From an uncultured Thermoguttaceae bacterium (GTDB taxonomy: Bacteria > Planctomycetota > Planctomycetia > Pirellulales > Thermoguttaceae), in NCBI GenBank assembly GCA_938042245.1, contig CALIRO010000062.1, positions 57,565 through 121,564 of the forward strand: DNA of 64,000 nt, given 5' to 3'. This document shows, piece after piece, positions 10,201 through 17,245 of this stretch (position 1 is its first letter; each line of letters opens with the position of its first letter). The notes below the pieces were generated by a model. That model searched no databases, had not been told where the DNA came from, and was given only the letters and a program-made list of their open reading frames with translations. The translations under genes were made by a program, and so were the position numbers.

Positions 10201-10860
10201 GGTCTGGCCGTCGTTGCTAATGGACAAAAGTATCTTTTCCACCGCAAAGTTCTGCTCCGGTTGCGAGGAACTTTTGCGTACATAGGCAATTACCCGAACC
10301 GAATCGATCTGTGCGGGCTTGCCGAGGTCAGCGGTGATGGTGACATCGCCGTCATATTGGACGCTCTGTTTGGCGGCGTTGCCCCACTGACCGTCGGTAA
10401 GCAAGCTGGGCGGCGTGGTGTCGGCATGCAGCCGGGCTGACGGCCGATCCGCTCTGTATTGAAACCGTAGCCTCGGTCGGCCCACCTCTTCAGGGCTATG
10501 GGGGTCTTGCAGGAAGATGCGGCGGGCAAGCTCGGTGGTCGGCTCCTCGCCCTCTTCCAGCCACAGACGTAATGTGGCGGTCATGTCTTCGCCCAGGTAC
10601 GGATGCGGAGCGGCCAGGAACACTTTGGCCCCTTCCTGAGCAGCAGCTACCGCCGCTGCCACCGCCCCAGTGCTGCCGCCGACGACGGCTACATCCACTT
10701 CATAGGCAATCGGCACTTGCCGGGCTGACTCCCGAACCACCATGGCCTGCTGAGCAGCCCCGGCAGAAGCTTCACCCCATATAGGAAAATATGTCCATAT
10801 AGCGGCGATCCACCCCACCGCACCCAAACCACTCCCTACCAACTTGCCTGATCTTCGCAT
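7219..10860 (-). CDS. Large secreted FAD-dependent oxidoreductase with discoidin-like insert and HEAT-like tail
   Basis: I place the start at the ATG at 10858-10860, preceded by GAGGAGGATTGTGCG, giving about 1213 residues; a longer open frame upstream would overlap the preceding gene. Residues 1-38 look like a signal peptide. A first FAD/NAD Rossmann motif (AVVGGSTGAVAAAVAA) lies near residue 50, interrupted at about 133-277 by a discoidin/F5-8 type C-like beta domain (WTELGPLQSPP ... ARYVRLEVKK). A second Rossmann motif (VVVIGGGTGGAPAAIAA) lies near 613 with the FAD_oxidored signature LHMLGGVGTAGYITGYYWG. The last 230 residues form alpha-helical HEAT-like repeats. Such proteins are common in planctomycetes; the substrate is unknown, with a sugar or polysaccharide-derived compound possible. 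It is the third gene of a minus-strand cluster. Confidence 0.8.
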   Translation of the reverse strand: MRRSGKLVGSGLGAVGWIAAIWTYFPIWGEASAGAAQQAMVVRESARQVPIAYEVDVAVVGGSTGAVAAAVAAAQEGAKVFLAAPHPYLGEDMTATLRLWLEEGEEPTTELARRIFLQDPHSPEEVGRPRLRFQYRADRPSARLHADTTPPSLLTDGQWGNAAKQSVQYDGDVTITADLGKPAQIDSVRVIAYVRKSSSQPEQNFAVEKILLSISNDGQTWTELGPLQSPPVSGEGDLPSSFTGRIGQKARYVRLEVKKEQNVGRILLGEIELFGPPETEKTAQTKVRRIARPMHVKKTLDEALLAAKVPFLYSCYVTDLLVDAEGRLGGIVIANRAGRQAVLARTVIDATPRALVARLAGAKFAPYPAGQHTFHRVVIGGQPVTGKNMEHRLIGQGVWDLLPNPAEGSGGRWPMIEYTLQLPMPDDSFASWAQAEQLARSMTYHPDQQLTADVLFQVPPDPVETDASSGSPSGQPSSQGASGSAETSASAGRTVPQQTADTLAAFRPKGKPNLWILGGCAGVSRQEAARLLRPVRLMELGEQIGRAAAQQALKTPAPQKVQVGGGSLVADRSPAQPAADGDVREELRGLRPALADPKELRTVPQPDRLLPVLGQYDVVVIGGGTGGAPAAIAAARAGAKTLLGEYLHMLGGVGTAGYITGYYWGNRVGFTATVPTESQGGRWLPERKAEWWRTELLKAGGQIWMGVIGCGAFVQDNRVCGAVVATPEGRGVLLAKVVIDATGNSDVAAAAGAECLYTDSSELAMQGTGLPPRRLGAAYTNTDFTITDETDMMDIWHLLVYAKDKYAHAFDQGQLIDTRERRRIRGDFVMTLLDQVLDRTYPDTICIAYSNFDTHGYTVDPYLELEHPEHRGFRVRIPYRCMLPKGWEGILVIGLGLSAHRDAVPLIRMQADIQNGGYAAGRAAAMAAQAAVPLRQIDIRALQKHLVEIGNLPESVLEETDNFPLPPERIAQAVQTVKDNFRGAAVLLAHPQQALPLLRQAYQKAQKHEEKLIYARILAVLGDNTGLDTLIAEVHKYPGWDKGWDYRGMGQFGSALSPLDHLIIALGRTRDPRAVPAILEKAKLLTAKDAFSHHRAVALALELIGDRRAAPVLAGLLTQPDMSGYVHETVEDARRLDQKSPGGTNAVQTRRDSLRELHLARALYRCGDYGGVGQAILQRYTRDLRGHLARHAKAVLDQGPVPAPPPTDQPTPP

Positions 10861-10972
10861 CGCACAATCCTCCTCAGAAAAAGGGGAGCATTTTAGACAA
10901 AGCAGTTTTGGACCTCTCTGGAAGACTCTGTGCTGCCCCAATCCCAACAGGGAAAAGATACCAGTAAGGTCG

Positions 10973-12457
10973 TTATTTTTCTTCTTTGGACTTTTTGGCT
11001 TTTTCGGGTTTGGGGGGTTCTGGGGCCGCTTTGCCGGGCACAGCACAGACCCAGACTTTTTCGATCGCCTCCGAGAGCGGTTTGTTGGATTGTACCTGGA
11101 CAATGAGGGTCATGTGATCCGGGTCGGAGGCCAGTTCGATTTGTCCGCCATCGGCCGGGAGTTCTTTTCGGATGGGCGGCGGTGTGGGTTGGCCGCCCCG
11201 TTGCAGCCCAGGCATATGGAAAAAGATCTTCGCCTCCGGGTCTTTGCGAACCGCCCCACATCCATACGTCATTCGGCGTTTGAGAGTGATCGGAGCACTG
11301 GTGTACGTATTGCCCTGCTTGGTCCATCGGTCTGGCGTGGGGTTGGGCAGCAGGTGCAACCGGCCGTCCGGATTATAGACCAAGTTGCCCGCCGGCTCGG
11401 CACTTGGAAGCTGAACATCTAGTTGAGCGGTTTTGCCCGGCTCCAATCGCACTTTGGCCGTGGCCGGCTGAGAACCCACCCGATAAACCACCACCGTATA
11501 TTCTCCCGGCGGCAGGTTCCGGAAGGAAAATTCGCCTCTCCATTGGCTTTTATCTGTTTCCGGCATGGTTTCTGTCAGGGTGGCGTAATCGGTGTCGGTC
11601 AGCACGACCTGAGCCTCTTGGTCTTCGTTGGCCGGTAACGGCGAGGCGGTGATCGTGCCTTTCAGACCAGCAGCGTCGGCAGGCGAGGCCCACTCTAAAC
11701 CCAGCTTGAACACCGTATAGAGCATGTCGGCGGTAACCCGGGCGCTTTCCAGTGCCGATTCTAGGATGATCGGCTCCACTTGGGAGCGGTCCGGGTTGGG
11801 GGCGGAGACCAGCGGCAAAGCCCGCTCGGCCCGCTGCGTGGAAAAAGCCACCAGGCCCTCGATCCGCCGACGCAGGCCCTCCCAAGCTTCGTCGTCGGTT
11901 TTGCCCAGAAGCTGCGGCTTGTAGCCCCGGATTTGGATCGCCTGGGCGTTGACCCAATTTTCCAGTTCACCATGATGCGGGCAATTGGGTTTGGCATGGG
12001 GTGGGGCGCCAACGTCTTCGACGAAATGCAGGATCGGCCCGAGCTGTCGGCAGGCATTGGTCGGCGTTTCCGTCCGAAAGGCCTGCAATGCCCGACGGAA
12101 ATAGGGTTCAAAAGCAAGCTGCACCGTCGGCATGGTATGGCCGATATGATAGGGCATTTTGCGGATCAAAAGATAATCGTCGGCGTAAAAAGGTCCCAGG
12201 TCCCGGCCCCGATAGTCCGGCATCCAGCAGTAGTGGGTGAGCTGTTGGATATTGTGGTCGCCGAGGAGACGTTTCCATTTTTCCATTTCTGGCAGTACGT
12301 TCAGGGCGGCTTGGGTGATTTCCGGATGCGGTCCCCAAGCCGCCGCCGGCGCAAGCGGCCAGACCCAAAGACTCCCAGCGACCCATACGCTGCCCAGCCA
12401 GAGCCATCTGGTAAAGCAGGCCAGAGATAAGCATTTGTTTCGGAGAGGCTTTTGCAT
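10973..12457 (-). CDS. Secreted zinc-dependent phospholipase C / S1-P1 nuclease-like protein with carboxypeptidase-regulatory-like domain
   Basis: The 494-residue protein begins with a signal peptide (hydrophobic to about residue 40, cleavage near APAAAW). The mature N-terminus begins WGPHPEIT, as in zinc-dependent phospholipase C/S1-P1 nuclease folds where the first Trp and a His bind metal. A later segment, LHFVEDVGAPPHAKPNCPHH followed by GELENWV, matches the HxxxD...PxH...H...E metal-ligand pattern. Residues about 270-345 form a beta-sandwich of the carboxypeptidase-regulatory type (FSFRNLPPGEYTVVVYRV). The C-terminus is Lys/Glu-rich. The start has AAAGGAGCATCCC before ATG. Whether it cleaves lipids, nucleic acids or nothing cannot be read from sequence. 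Confidence 0.65.
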   Translation of the reverse strand: MQKPLRNKCLSLACFTRWLWLGSVWVAGSLWVWPLAPAAAWGPHPEITQAALNVLPEMEKWKRLLGDHNIQQLTHYCWMPDYRGRDLGPFYADDYLLIRKMPYHIGHTMPTVQLAFEPYFRRALQAFRTETPTNACRQLGPILHFVEDVGAPPHAKPNCPHHGELENWVNAQAIQIRGYKPQLLGKTDDEAWEGLRRRIEGLVAFSTQRAERALPLVSAPNPDRSQVEPIILESALESARVTADMLYTVFKLGLEWASPADAAGLKGTITASPLPANEDQEAQVVLTDTDYATLTETMPETDKSQWRGEFSFRNLPPGEYTVVVYRVGSQPATAKVRLEPGKTAQLDVQLPSAEPAGNLVYNPDGRLHLLPNPTPDRWTKQGNTYTSAPITLKRRMTYGCGAVRKDPEAKIFFHMPGLQRGGQPTPPPIRKELPADGGQIELASDPDHMTLIVQVQSNKPLSEAIEKVWVCAVPGKAAPEPPKPEKAKKSKEEK

Positions 12458-12757
12458 GGGATGCTCCTTTGGGAAAAGGACATTGCAGGATAAGTTAGGA
12501 AGGCGCCGATTCGTTGATCGGCTTCTGCTGAAGGAAGGAAAAATCCAAAGAGGGCCTCTCCCGGCGGCACTTCCAAAGGCCCATCTATGGTGGGGATACT
12601 GTTTTTATACCCAATTTCGTGTGCTAGTGCAAGGAAAAGCCCAGGGCGAGGAGAAAATCCATAGACTTTACCTCTTGGTCGGCTTGGCACCCCCCCGCAC
12701 GAACGTCCGAGGTTCTTCAAACCCTCGCCCTTTTGCGGACGAGGCGCAGCGGCCGAT
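12458..12757. other. Intergenic gap within the oxidoreductase cluster
   Basis: These 300 bases lie between two co-directional minus-strand genes. I see no gene. The gap is long for a simple operon, so a separate promoter for the S1/P1-like gene is possible. Confidence 0.4.
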
Positions 12758-14005
12758 TTACAGCACCGGCAAGACTTCGGCGCCTCGGCCCTGCTGGATC
12801 AAGGGGATATAGGTTTCTAGGAATTGATTGGTGGCCGGATCGGTGAGATCGACTCGGGCGCCTCGTTCGGCGGACAAGTAAGCGGCCATCGTAAGCCGGG
12901 TGATTTCCAGGCCATATTCCCAGTCTAGCAAGGCGGATCGGCCTTGGAGGAAGGCGGCCAGGGCGTCCCGATGTTCATCGGTATATCCGTACAGATCAGC
13001 TTCATTTGGCTGGACGCACAAAAGCCCCCGGCTTGCCTGTAACTTCTCCAGGGCCAGTTCCGTATCGGTAATACTGGCGGCCGCCGCATCGCTGATAAAC
13101 ACCTCCAGCGGCGAGCGGAGCGTGTTCATCTCAAAGGCATAGCCCGGCCCAATACCGTCTAGCGACAGGCGCAGGCCCTGTTTGTCGTACATCCAGGAGA
13201 CGGTAAATTGCCCTTTGACCAGTTGGCCGGTCTCGGGATTTTTATAGGTAACCATGCCGGTGGCGAAATCTTCGGCTGGGGTTTTGCTGTAATCGACGCC
13301 GTGGCGGCGGAGCAGTTCTTCGCGCCAACGGGGCTGGCCCCATTTCAAAAGGGCGGTTTCCGCCCAGACCGATTGCGGTTGCAAAAACCGAGGCGGTTTG
13401 CCCCAAGGAGTCAGGGCATACCAACTGACGGCCAAGCAGTGGCACCCCATATCGCTCAGTACACCGCCGCCTTGGCGCGTGGGGTCCCAGAACCAGGCTG
13501 AGTGCGGGCCGCCATGCTCTTCGCCCGATCGCGCCAATGTGGGCGGCCCCATCGCCTCCATCACTGGCCGAAGCTGCAACCGCTGCGCCTGCACCGCCTT
13601 CATGTGTACCTGGTTTTCAAAATAGGCTTCCGGTACGCCCACCGAACGGATTAGCTCCACCACCCGACGGGCTTCTTTCATGTTCCGGGCGAGCGGCTTT
13701 TCACAGATAACCCCTTTTAGCTGGGCACCGGCTTTGACCGCATCGACAATCTCCTCGACATGTTCGACCCGAGCGTAATTGGGGGCGAAAATGGCAATGA
13801 CATCTACCTGCTTGGCCATTTCGCGGATGCTGGAGAAGGCTTTGGCCTCGCCCAGCCCATGCTCCCGGCAATAGGCAATCAGCTTATCTACTGGGTCCAA
13901 GGCATAAAACCCAACGACTTCCACGCCACGAACTTCCCGCAGCGCCCGCAAATGAAACGCCGCCACAAATCCACCGCCAATAAAACCGTACCGTACCGTC
14001 GTCAT
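12758..14005 (-). CDS. Gfo/Idh/MocA family NAD(P)-dependent oxidoreductase
   Basis: This 415-residue protein begins at the ATG at 14003-14005, supported by AAGGAGTCCTCCT; the longer open frame upstream adds only unconserved residues. The N-terminal Rossmann fold reads VRYGFIGGGFVAAFHLRAL, and the family dinucleotide/substrate motif is GVICEKPLARNMKEARR near residue 98. The C-terminal half is the alpha/beta domain that binds substrate. Such enzymes oxidise or reduce sugars and cyclitols. It heads the minus-strand cluster with the S1/P1-like and FAD oxidoreductase genes (300-base gap to the next), so joint work on a carbohydrate is plausible but unproved. Confidence 0.88.
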   Translation of the reverse strand: MTTVRYGFIGGGFVAAFHLRALREVRGVEVVGFYALDPVDKLIAYCREHGLGEAKAFSSIREMAKQVDVIAIFAPNYARVEHVEEIVDAVKAGAQLKGVICEKPLARNMKEARRVVELIRSVGVPEAYFENQVHMKAVQAQRLQLRPVMEAMGPPTLARSGEEHGGPHSAWFWDPTRQGGGVLSDMGCHCLAVSWYALTPWGKPPRFLQPQSVWAETALLKWGQPRWREELLRRHGVDYSKTPAEDFATGMVTYKNPETGQLVKGQFTVSWMYDKQGLRLSLDGIGPGYAFEMNTLRSPLEVFISDAAAASITDTELALEKLQASRGLLCVQPNEADLYGYTDEHRDALAAFLQGRSALLDWEYGLEITRLTMAAYLSAERGARVDLTDPATNQFLETYIPLIQQGRGAEVLPVL

Positions 14006-14483
14006 AGGAGGACTCCTTGATGCGAAGAAAAGAAGAAAGGATGGAACGTTTTCTCCCGGGTATCTAAAACATCTCCATTGCCCTGAAGAAAACAACTGTT
14101 CTTCCTCATCGGTGGATAGGAGGAGAGAGTTCTTTCCAACCGGCATGTTTGCCTACAACTCTTAGGCGGCCGTCGCTTCGGAGTGTTTTTATAATAGCTT
14201 GTCGGGAACAATTGCGGTAGAATGGGGGGTAAGGAACGGTAGGGGATAGTGGAACGGTACAGGATGGGGAGCTGGAAGGCCCTGGGGCGTGCAGATAGGG
14301 TTTAGCCTTTACACCCAGCGGATTTTCCTGCTTGAACCGATCCTAAAAAGGCGATTGCCGCCATTTGCAACCTTCTGATTTTCCGGGATTTCCTGGATTG
14401 CCAAAAATTCTTTTTGGGATGGGCGGTTAGCTTGACCCCAACCCAGCCCCAGAGCCTACTGCCAACCGAAGGAGGGCCAGGCC
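14006..14483. other. Divergent intergenic region
   Basis: About 480 bases separate the Gfo/Idh/MocA gene from the zinc-ribbon gene on the opposite strand. Two nearby GGAACGGTA words (about 14234 and 14252) are the only repetition I noticed. No gene is supported. Confidence 0.4.
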
Positions 14484-14930
14484 ATGATGCGTTGTCCGCT
14501 TTGCCGACGGGTGCTCCCGGAGAGGGATCGGCAGGTAGGCCGCTGTGCGGCTTGTGGGCAGGCAGTGCCGGACTGGGCTCGGCTGGGCGGTGCTGCTGGG
14601 GGGTTCGGCGCAGCGTCCTGGTGGGTCCAGGGCCGATGGACTGCATGGGCGGCCAGTTTTGGCTTGCTGGTCCCGGCGGCGATGCTGGTAATGAATCGGG
14701 TTTTAGAGCGTCAGGGGATGGCCCAGCCGGCCTTGGCTGAGCAGATGCAACCCTGGCTGGGAGCGCTTTTGCTGGTGGTGATCCTAGCGCTGTTGGGGGC
14801 GGGGGTGGCTCTGGTGGCCGCCTCCCGAATCAAAGCATGGCGTCTGGCTGCCTGTTGTGCATTGGCCCTGGTAGCCAATGGACTTTTGCTGGCTGCTTGG
14901 ATTGCCGGGAAACTGTTCCGAACGCCGTAG
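14484..14930 (+). CDS. Zinc-ribbon membrane protein, function unknown
   Basis: The 148-residue protein opens with a zinc ribbon of four cysteines (CPLC at 4-7 and CAAC at 21-24), then three hydrophobic segments at about 50-69, 88-110 and 120-142. The start ATG at 14484 follows AAGGAGGGCCAGGCC, a good ribosome-binding site. Planctomycetes encode many small zinc-ribbon membrane proteins of unknown role. A short gap separates it from the DUF1559 gene downstream, which has its own ribosome-binding site, so co-transcription is possible. Confidence 0.7.
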   Translation: MMRCPLCRRVLPERDRQVGRCAACGQAVPDWARLGGAAGGFGAASWWVQGRWTAWAASFGLLVPAAMLVMNRVLERQGMAQPALAEQMQPWLGALLLVVILALLGAGVALVAASRIKAWRLAACCALALVANGLLLAAWIAGKLFRTP

Positions 14931-15218
14931 CCCCGGCATGACCGCCGAAGAATCCCCCAGCAGGCTTCCGCCCATACGCCACCTGAGTATCCTGCCATAG
15001 GCTCTGGCCTTCCCCACCCAAGGCGCTTCTGTGCCGGGAGGGGAAGAAAAATCAATGAGAGAAAACACCCCTGGCGCTGATGCTCGCCCCTTTTCTTCTT
15101 TGAGCCAATCAGGTATATTAATCGGAGCCAATTAGATTGACAAAGAAGATGGGCAAAGGGGGCCAGAGGTGGGTTTCTGAAATCTCTGGGGTGAGCTAAT
15201 AGGAGGAGAAACTAAGGC

Positions 15219-16253
15219 ATGATAGGGTCAGTAGAAAAATTTTCATCTAAAAATGGGGATCGAACGAACCCGAGCGGAGCCTGTCCTCTGTGGCGGCAAA
15301 AGTGGCAAAAGCTGGTAGGTAGGCATGGGGGGCGATGCCAGCAGGCTAACCTGCCGCCGGAGGGCGCTTTTACGTTGGTGGAGCTATTGGTGGTCATTGC
15401 GATTATTGGGATATTGATTGCGCTGCTTTTGCCGGCGGTGCAGGCGGCCCGAGAGGCGGCTCGCCGAAGTGAATGCACCAATAACCTGAAACAGATCGGC
15501 CTGGCCATCCATAACTTCATGGGCGAATATAACCAAAACCTCCCGCAGGGAATCCCGGACAATAATCGCCACGGGTTTTTTACTTTTATCCTCCCCTATT
15601 TGGAACTGCGAACCGTCTATGATCGGATTAAACTGGATCAGCCGCCGTATGCCAGTTCCGAGCTCTACACGCCGGTTGCTGTCTATATTTGTCCAAGTTA
15701 TCGCGGGCCGTCGATCATCCGTGGTGATCCGACCGATTACAAAAACGGCGCGTTGACCACGTATCAGGCCGTTGGCGGAGCCCTGCCTTTTGCAGGCTGT
15801 GAAAGCTCCACTACGACAGAAACCTGTGTGAAATCGTCGGCTTTTGGGGATATGCCGAAGAACGGGCCGTTCGGCTGGAAGCTGAAGCGCCGGATCGACG
15901 ACATCAAAGACGGCACCTCCAACACGCTGTTTGTCGGCGAGTTTGTCCATGCCGACAAAACGGGCGATTTTTCTGGGTTCCCGGGCAATGTGCGGGCCTG
16001 GATTCGCTCGAATAACGGCAGTTATGGTTCCTATACCTTTAAGGTGATTGTTCATGGGGTGAATGCTCCGCTGGATCGGGTGGCGCATGGCATTCCCTAT
16101 AACCATCTGCCCATGGGCAGCCATCATCCGGGCGGCGCCAATTTCTTGGCGGGCGATGGCAGCGTGCATTTCCTCTCGGAAAATATCTCCCTGGATGTCT
16201 ATAAGGCGTTAGCCACCGTGGATTTGGGAGAAAATGTTTCCATTCCCGAGTAA
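15219..16253 (+). CDS. DUF1559 prepilin-like protein (copy 1)
   Basis: This 344-residue protein carries a type IV prepilin leader with the cleavage context [29 protein letters not shown] at about residue 50, followed by the DUF1559 (SBP_bac_10) opening [19 protein letters not shown]. The C-terminal signature is [23 protein letters not shown]. Planctomycetes carry dozens to hundreds of these; they are thought to be surface pseudopilin-like proteins, function not established. The ATG at 15219 is preceded by AGGAGGAGAAACTAAGGC. The leader before the hydrophobic helix is unusually long (about 50 residues). A lipoprotein gene follows 48 bases later, a common arrangement. Confidence 0.92.
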   Translation: MIGSVEKFSSKNGDRTNPSGACPLWRQKWQKLVGRHGGRCQQANLPPEGAFTLVELLVVIAIIGILIALLLPAVQAAREAARRSECTNNLKQIGLAIHNFMGEYNQNLPQGIPDNNRHGFFTFILPYLELRTVYDRIKLDQPPYASSELYTPVAVYICPSYRGPSIIRGDPTDYKNGALTTYQAVGGALPFAGCESSTTTETCVKSSAFGDMPKNGPFGWKLKRRIDDIKDGTSNTLFVGEFVHADKTGDFSGFPGNVRAWIRSNNGSYGSYTFKVIVHGVNAPLDRVAHGIPYNHLPMGSHHPGGANFLAGDGSVHFLSENISLDVYKALATVDLGENVSIPE

Positions 16254-16301
16254 TGGATGGATAAATTGTTTTAATGTCCTTATGATCACAAGGAGCAGCT
16301 T

Positions 16302-16748
16302 ATGTGCCGACTTCCCCTCTGGCGGCGATGGGGCGCAAAGGGGATTGTTTTGCTAGGGGCCGGGGCGATTTTGGCCGGCTGTGGCAGTAGCGATCGGCTG
16401 CCTACGGCGCCGGTCCGAGGTAAGGTAATCTACAATGGGAAACCCTTGGAATTCGGTGCTGTTCTGTTTGTGCCCGAAAAAGGAAAATCGGCCGAAGGTC
16501 TTATCCAATCGGATGGCACTTTTGTGCTTTCCACCTATGGGACTAGAGATGGGGCTGTCATCGGCAAGCATAAGGTGGCTATTATCTGCAACGAAACCCA
16601 GCGGCCCGGCTTTAAACCACCTCCGGGCCAAGAAATGCCCGCCGGTAAACCGCTCATCCCCGAAAAATACATGAACTACGAGACCAGCGGCCTGACGGCT
16701 GAAGTCACCAAAGGTTCCAATGAGTTCACCTTTGAGCTGAAAGATTAA
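16302..16748 (+). CDS. Small lipoprotein with carboxypeptidase-regulatory-like fold
   Basis: The 148-residue protein has a lipoprotein signal ending in the lipobox ILAGCGSS (Cys about 27). The remainder is a single beta-sandwich of the kind paired with DUF1559 proteins in planctomycetes: VRGKVIYNGKPLEFGAVLFV, then GKHKVAIICNE and IPEKYMNYETSGLTAEVTKG. It begins at ATG 16302 after AAGGAGCAGCTT. It sits directly behind the DUF1559 gene and probably shares its transcript; the two products are likely both at the cell envelope. No enzymatic residues are apparent. Confidence 0.85.
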   Translation: MCRLPLWRRWGAKGIVLLGAGAILAGCGSSDRLPTAPVRGKVIYNGKPLEFGAVLFVPEKGKSAEGLIQSDGTFVLSTYGTRDGAVIGKHKVAIICNETQRPGFKPPPGQEMPAGKPLIPEKYMNYETSGLTAEVTKGSNEFTFELKD

Positions 16749-16984
16749 GCTTGACTTTTGGCCATGTTGAGGCCGCTCCTCCAGAGGCGATCTCTGAACT
16801 GGTTGGGAAGATGGAGGTCAGAAAGTTATATGAACAAAAATATATTTTTACCTCCCTACCGGAACCATAACTAGTTATGAAAATTGACCAAACTCAAGCG
16901 GAGAGCTTGCTGCAAAATCCATCTGTCGGATGAGGGAGGCTTCTTTTGGCACTTCTTAATCTTTAAACCCTCTATAATGAAGAG

Positions 16985-17173
16985 GGAAGCTCTGCAAAAT
17001 CCGGAACATCCCATGACTTCTATGAACATTTAATCCGTTCCTTTGCCTATCGGTTCCCATTGCGGGGCGCTATATAGGGAGTCTCATGTTGGCAGGGCTA
17101 GTATATGTTGAGGCTATGGACGGAGGTTCCGAAATAGCGTAAAAGTATCTCCTTTGAATTATTCAGAGGCTCC
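16985..17173 (-). mobile_element. Family 1 MITE-like element, copy A
   Basis: A 189-bp element lies inverted relative to copies B and C. Read on the minus strand it runs from GGAGCCTCTGAATAATTC to GCAGAGCTTCC; its two ends are imperfect inverted repeats of each other. The five bases AAGAG occur on both sides (16980-16984 and 17174-17178), which looks like a target-site duplication. It contains no convincing open frame. It occupies the gap between the lipoprotein gene and the 3' end of the helicase gene; the remainder of that 497-base gap (16749-17245) holds nothing I recognise. Confidence 0.8.
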
Positions 17174-17245
17174 AAGAGATTTTGGAGGCGGCAGCAGCCC
17201 GAATCCTTTGGCAACCTTCGGCGGGGTGAATTTCGGAATCACCTC

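Noticed and set aside
10861..11103. Longer N-terminus of the FAD oxidoreductase
   Set aside because: It overlaps the 3' end of the preceding gene, has a basic low-complexity sequence and no ribosome-binding site, whereas ATG 10860 has an excellent one followed by a signal peptide.
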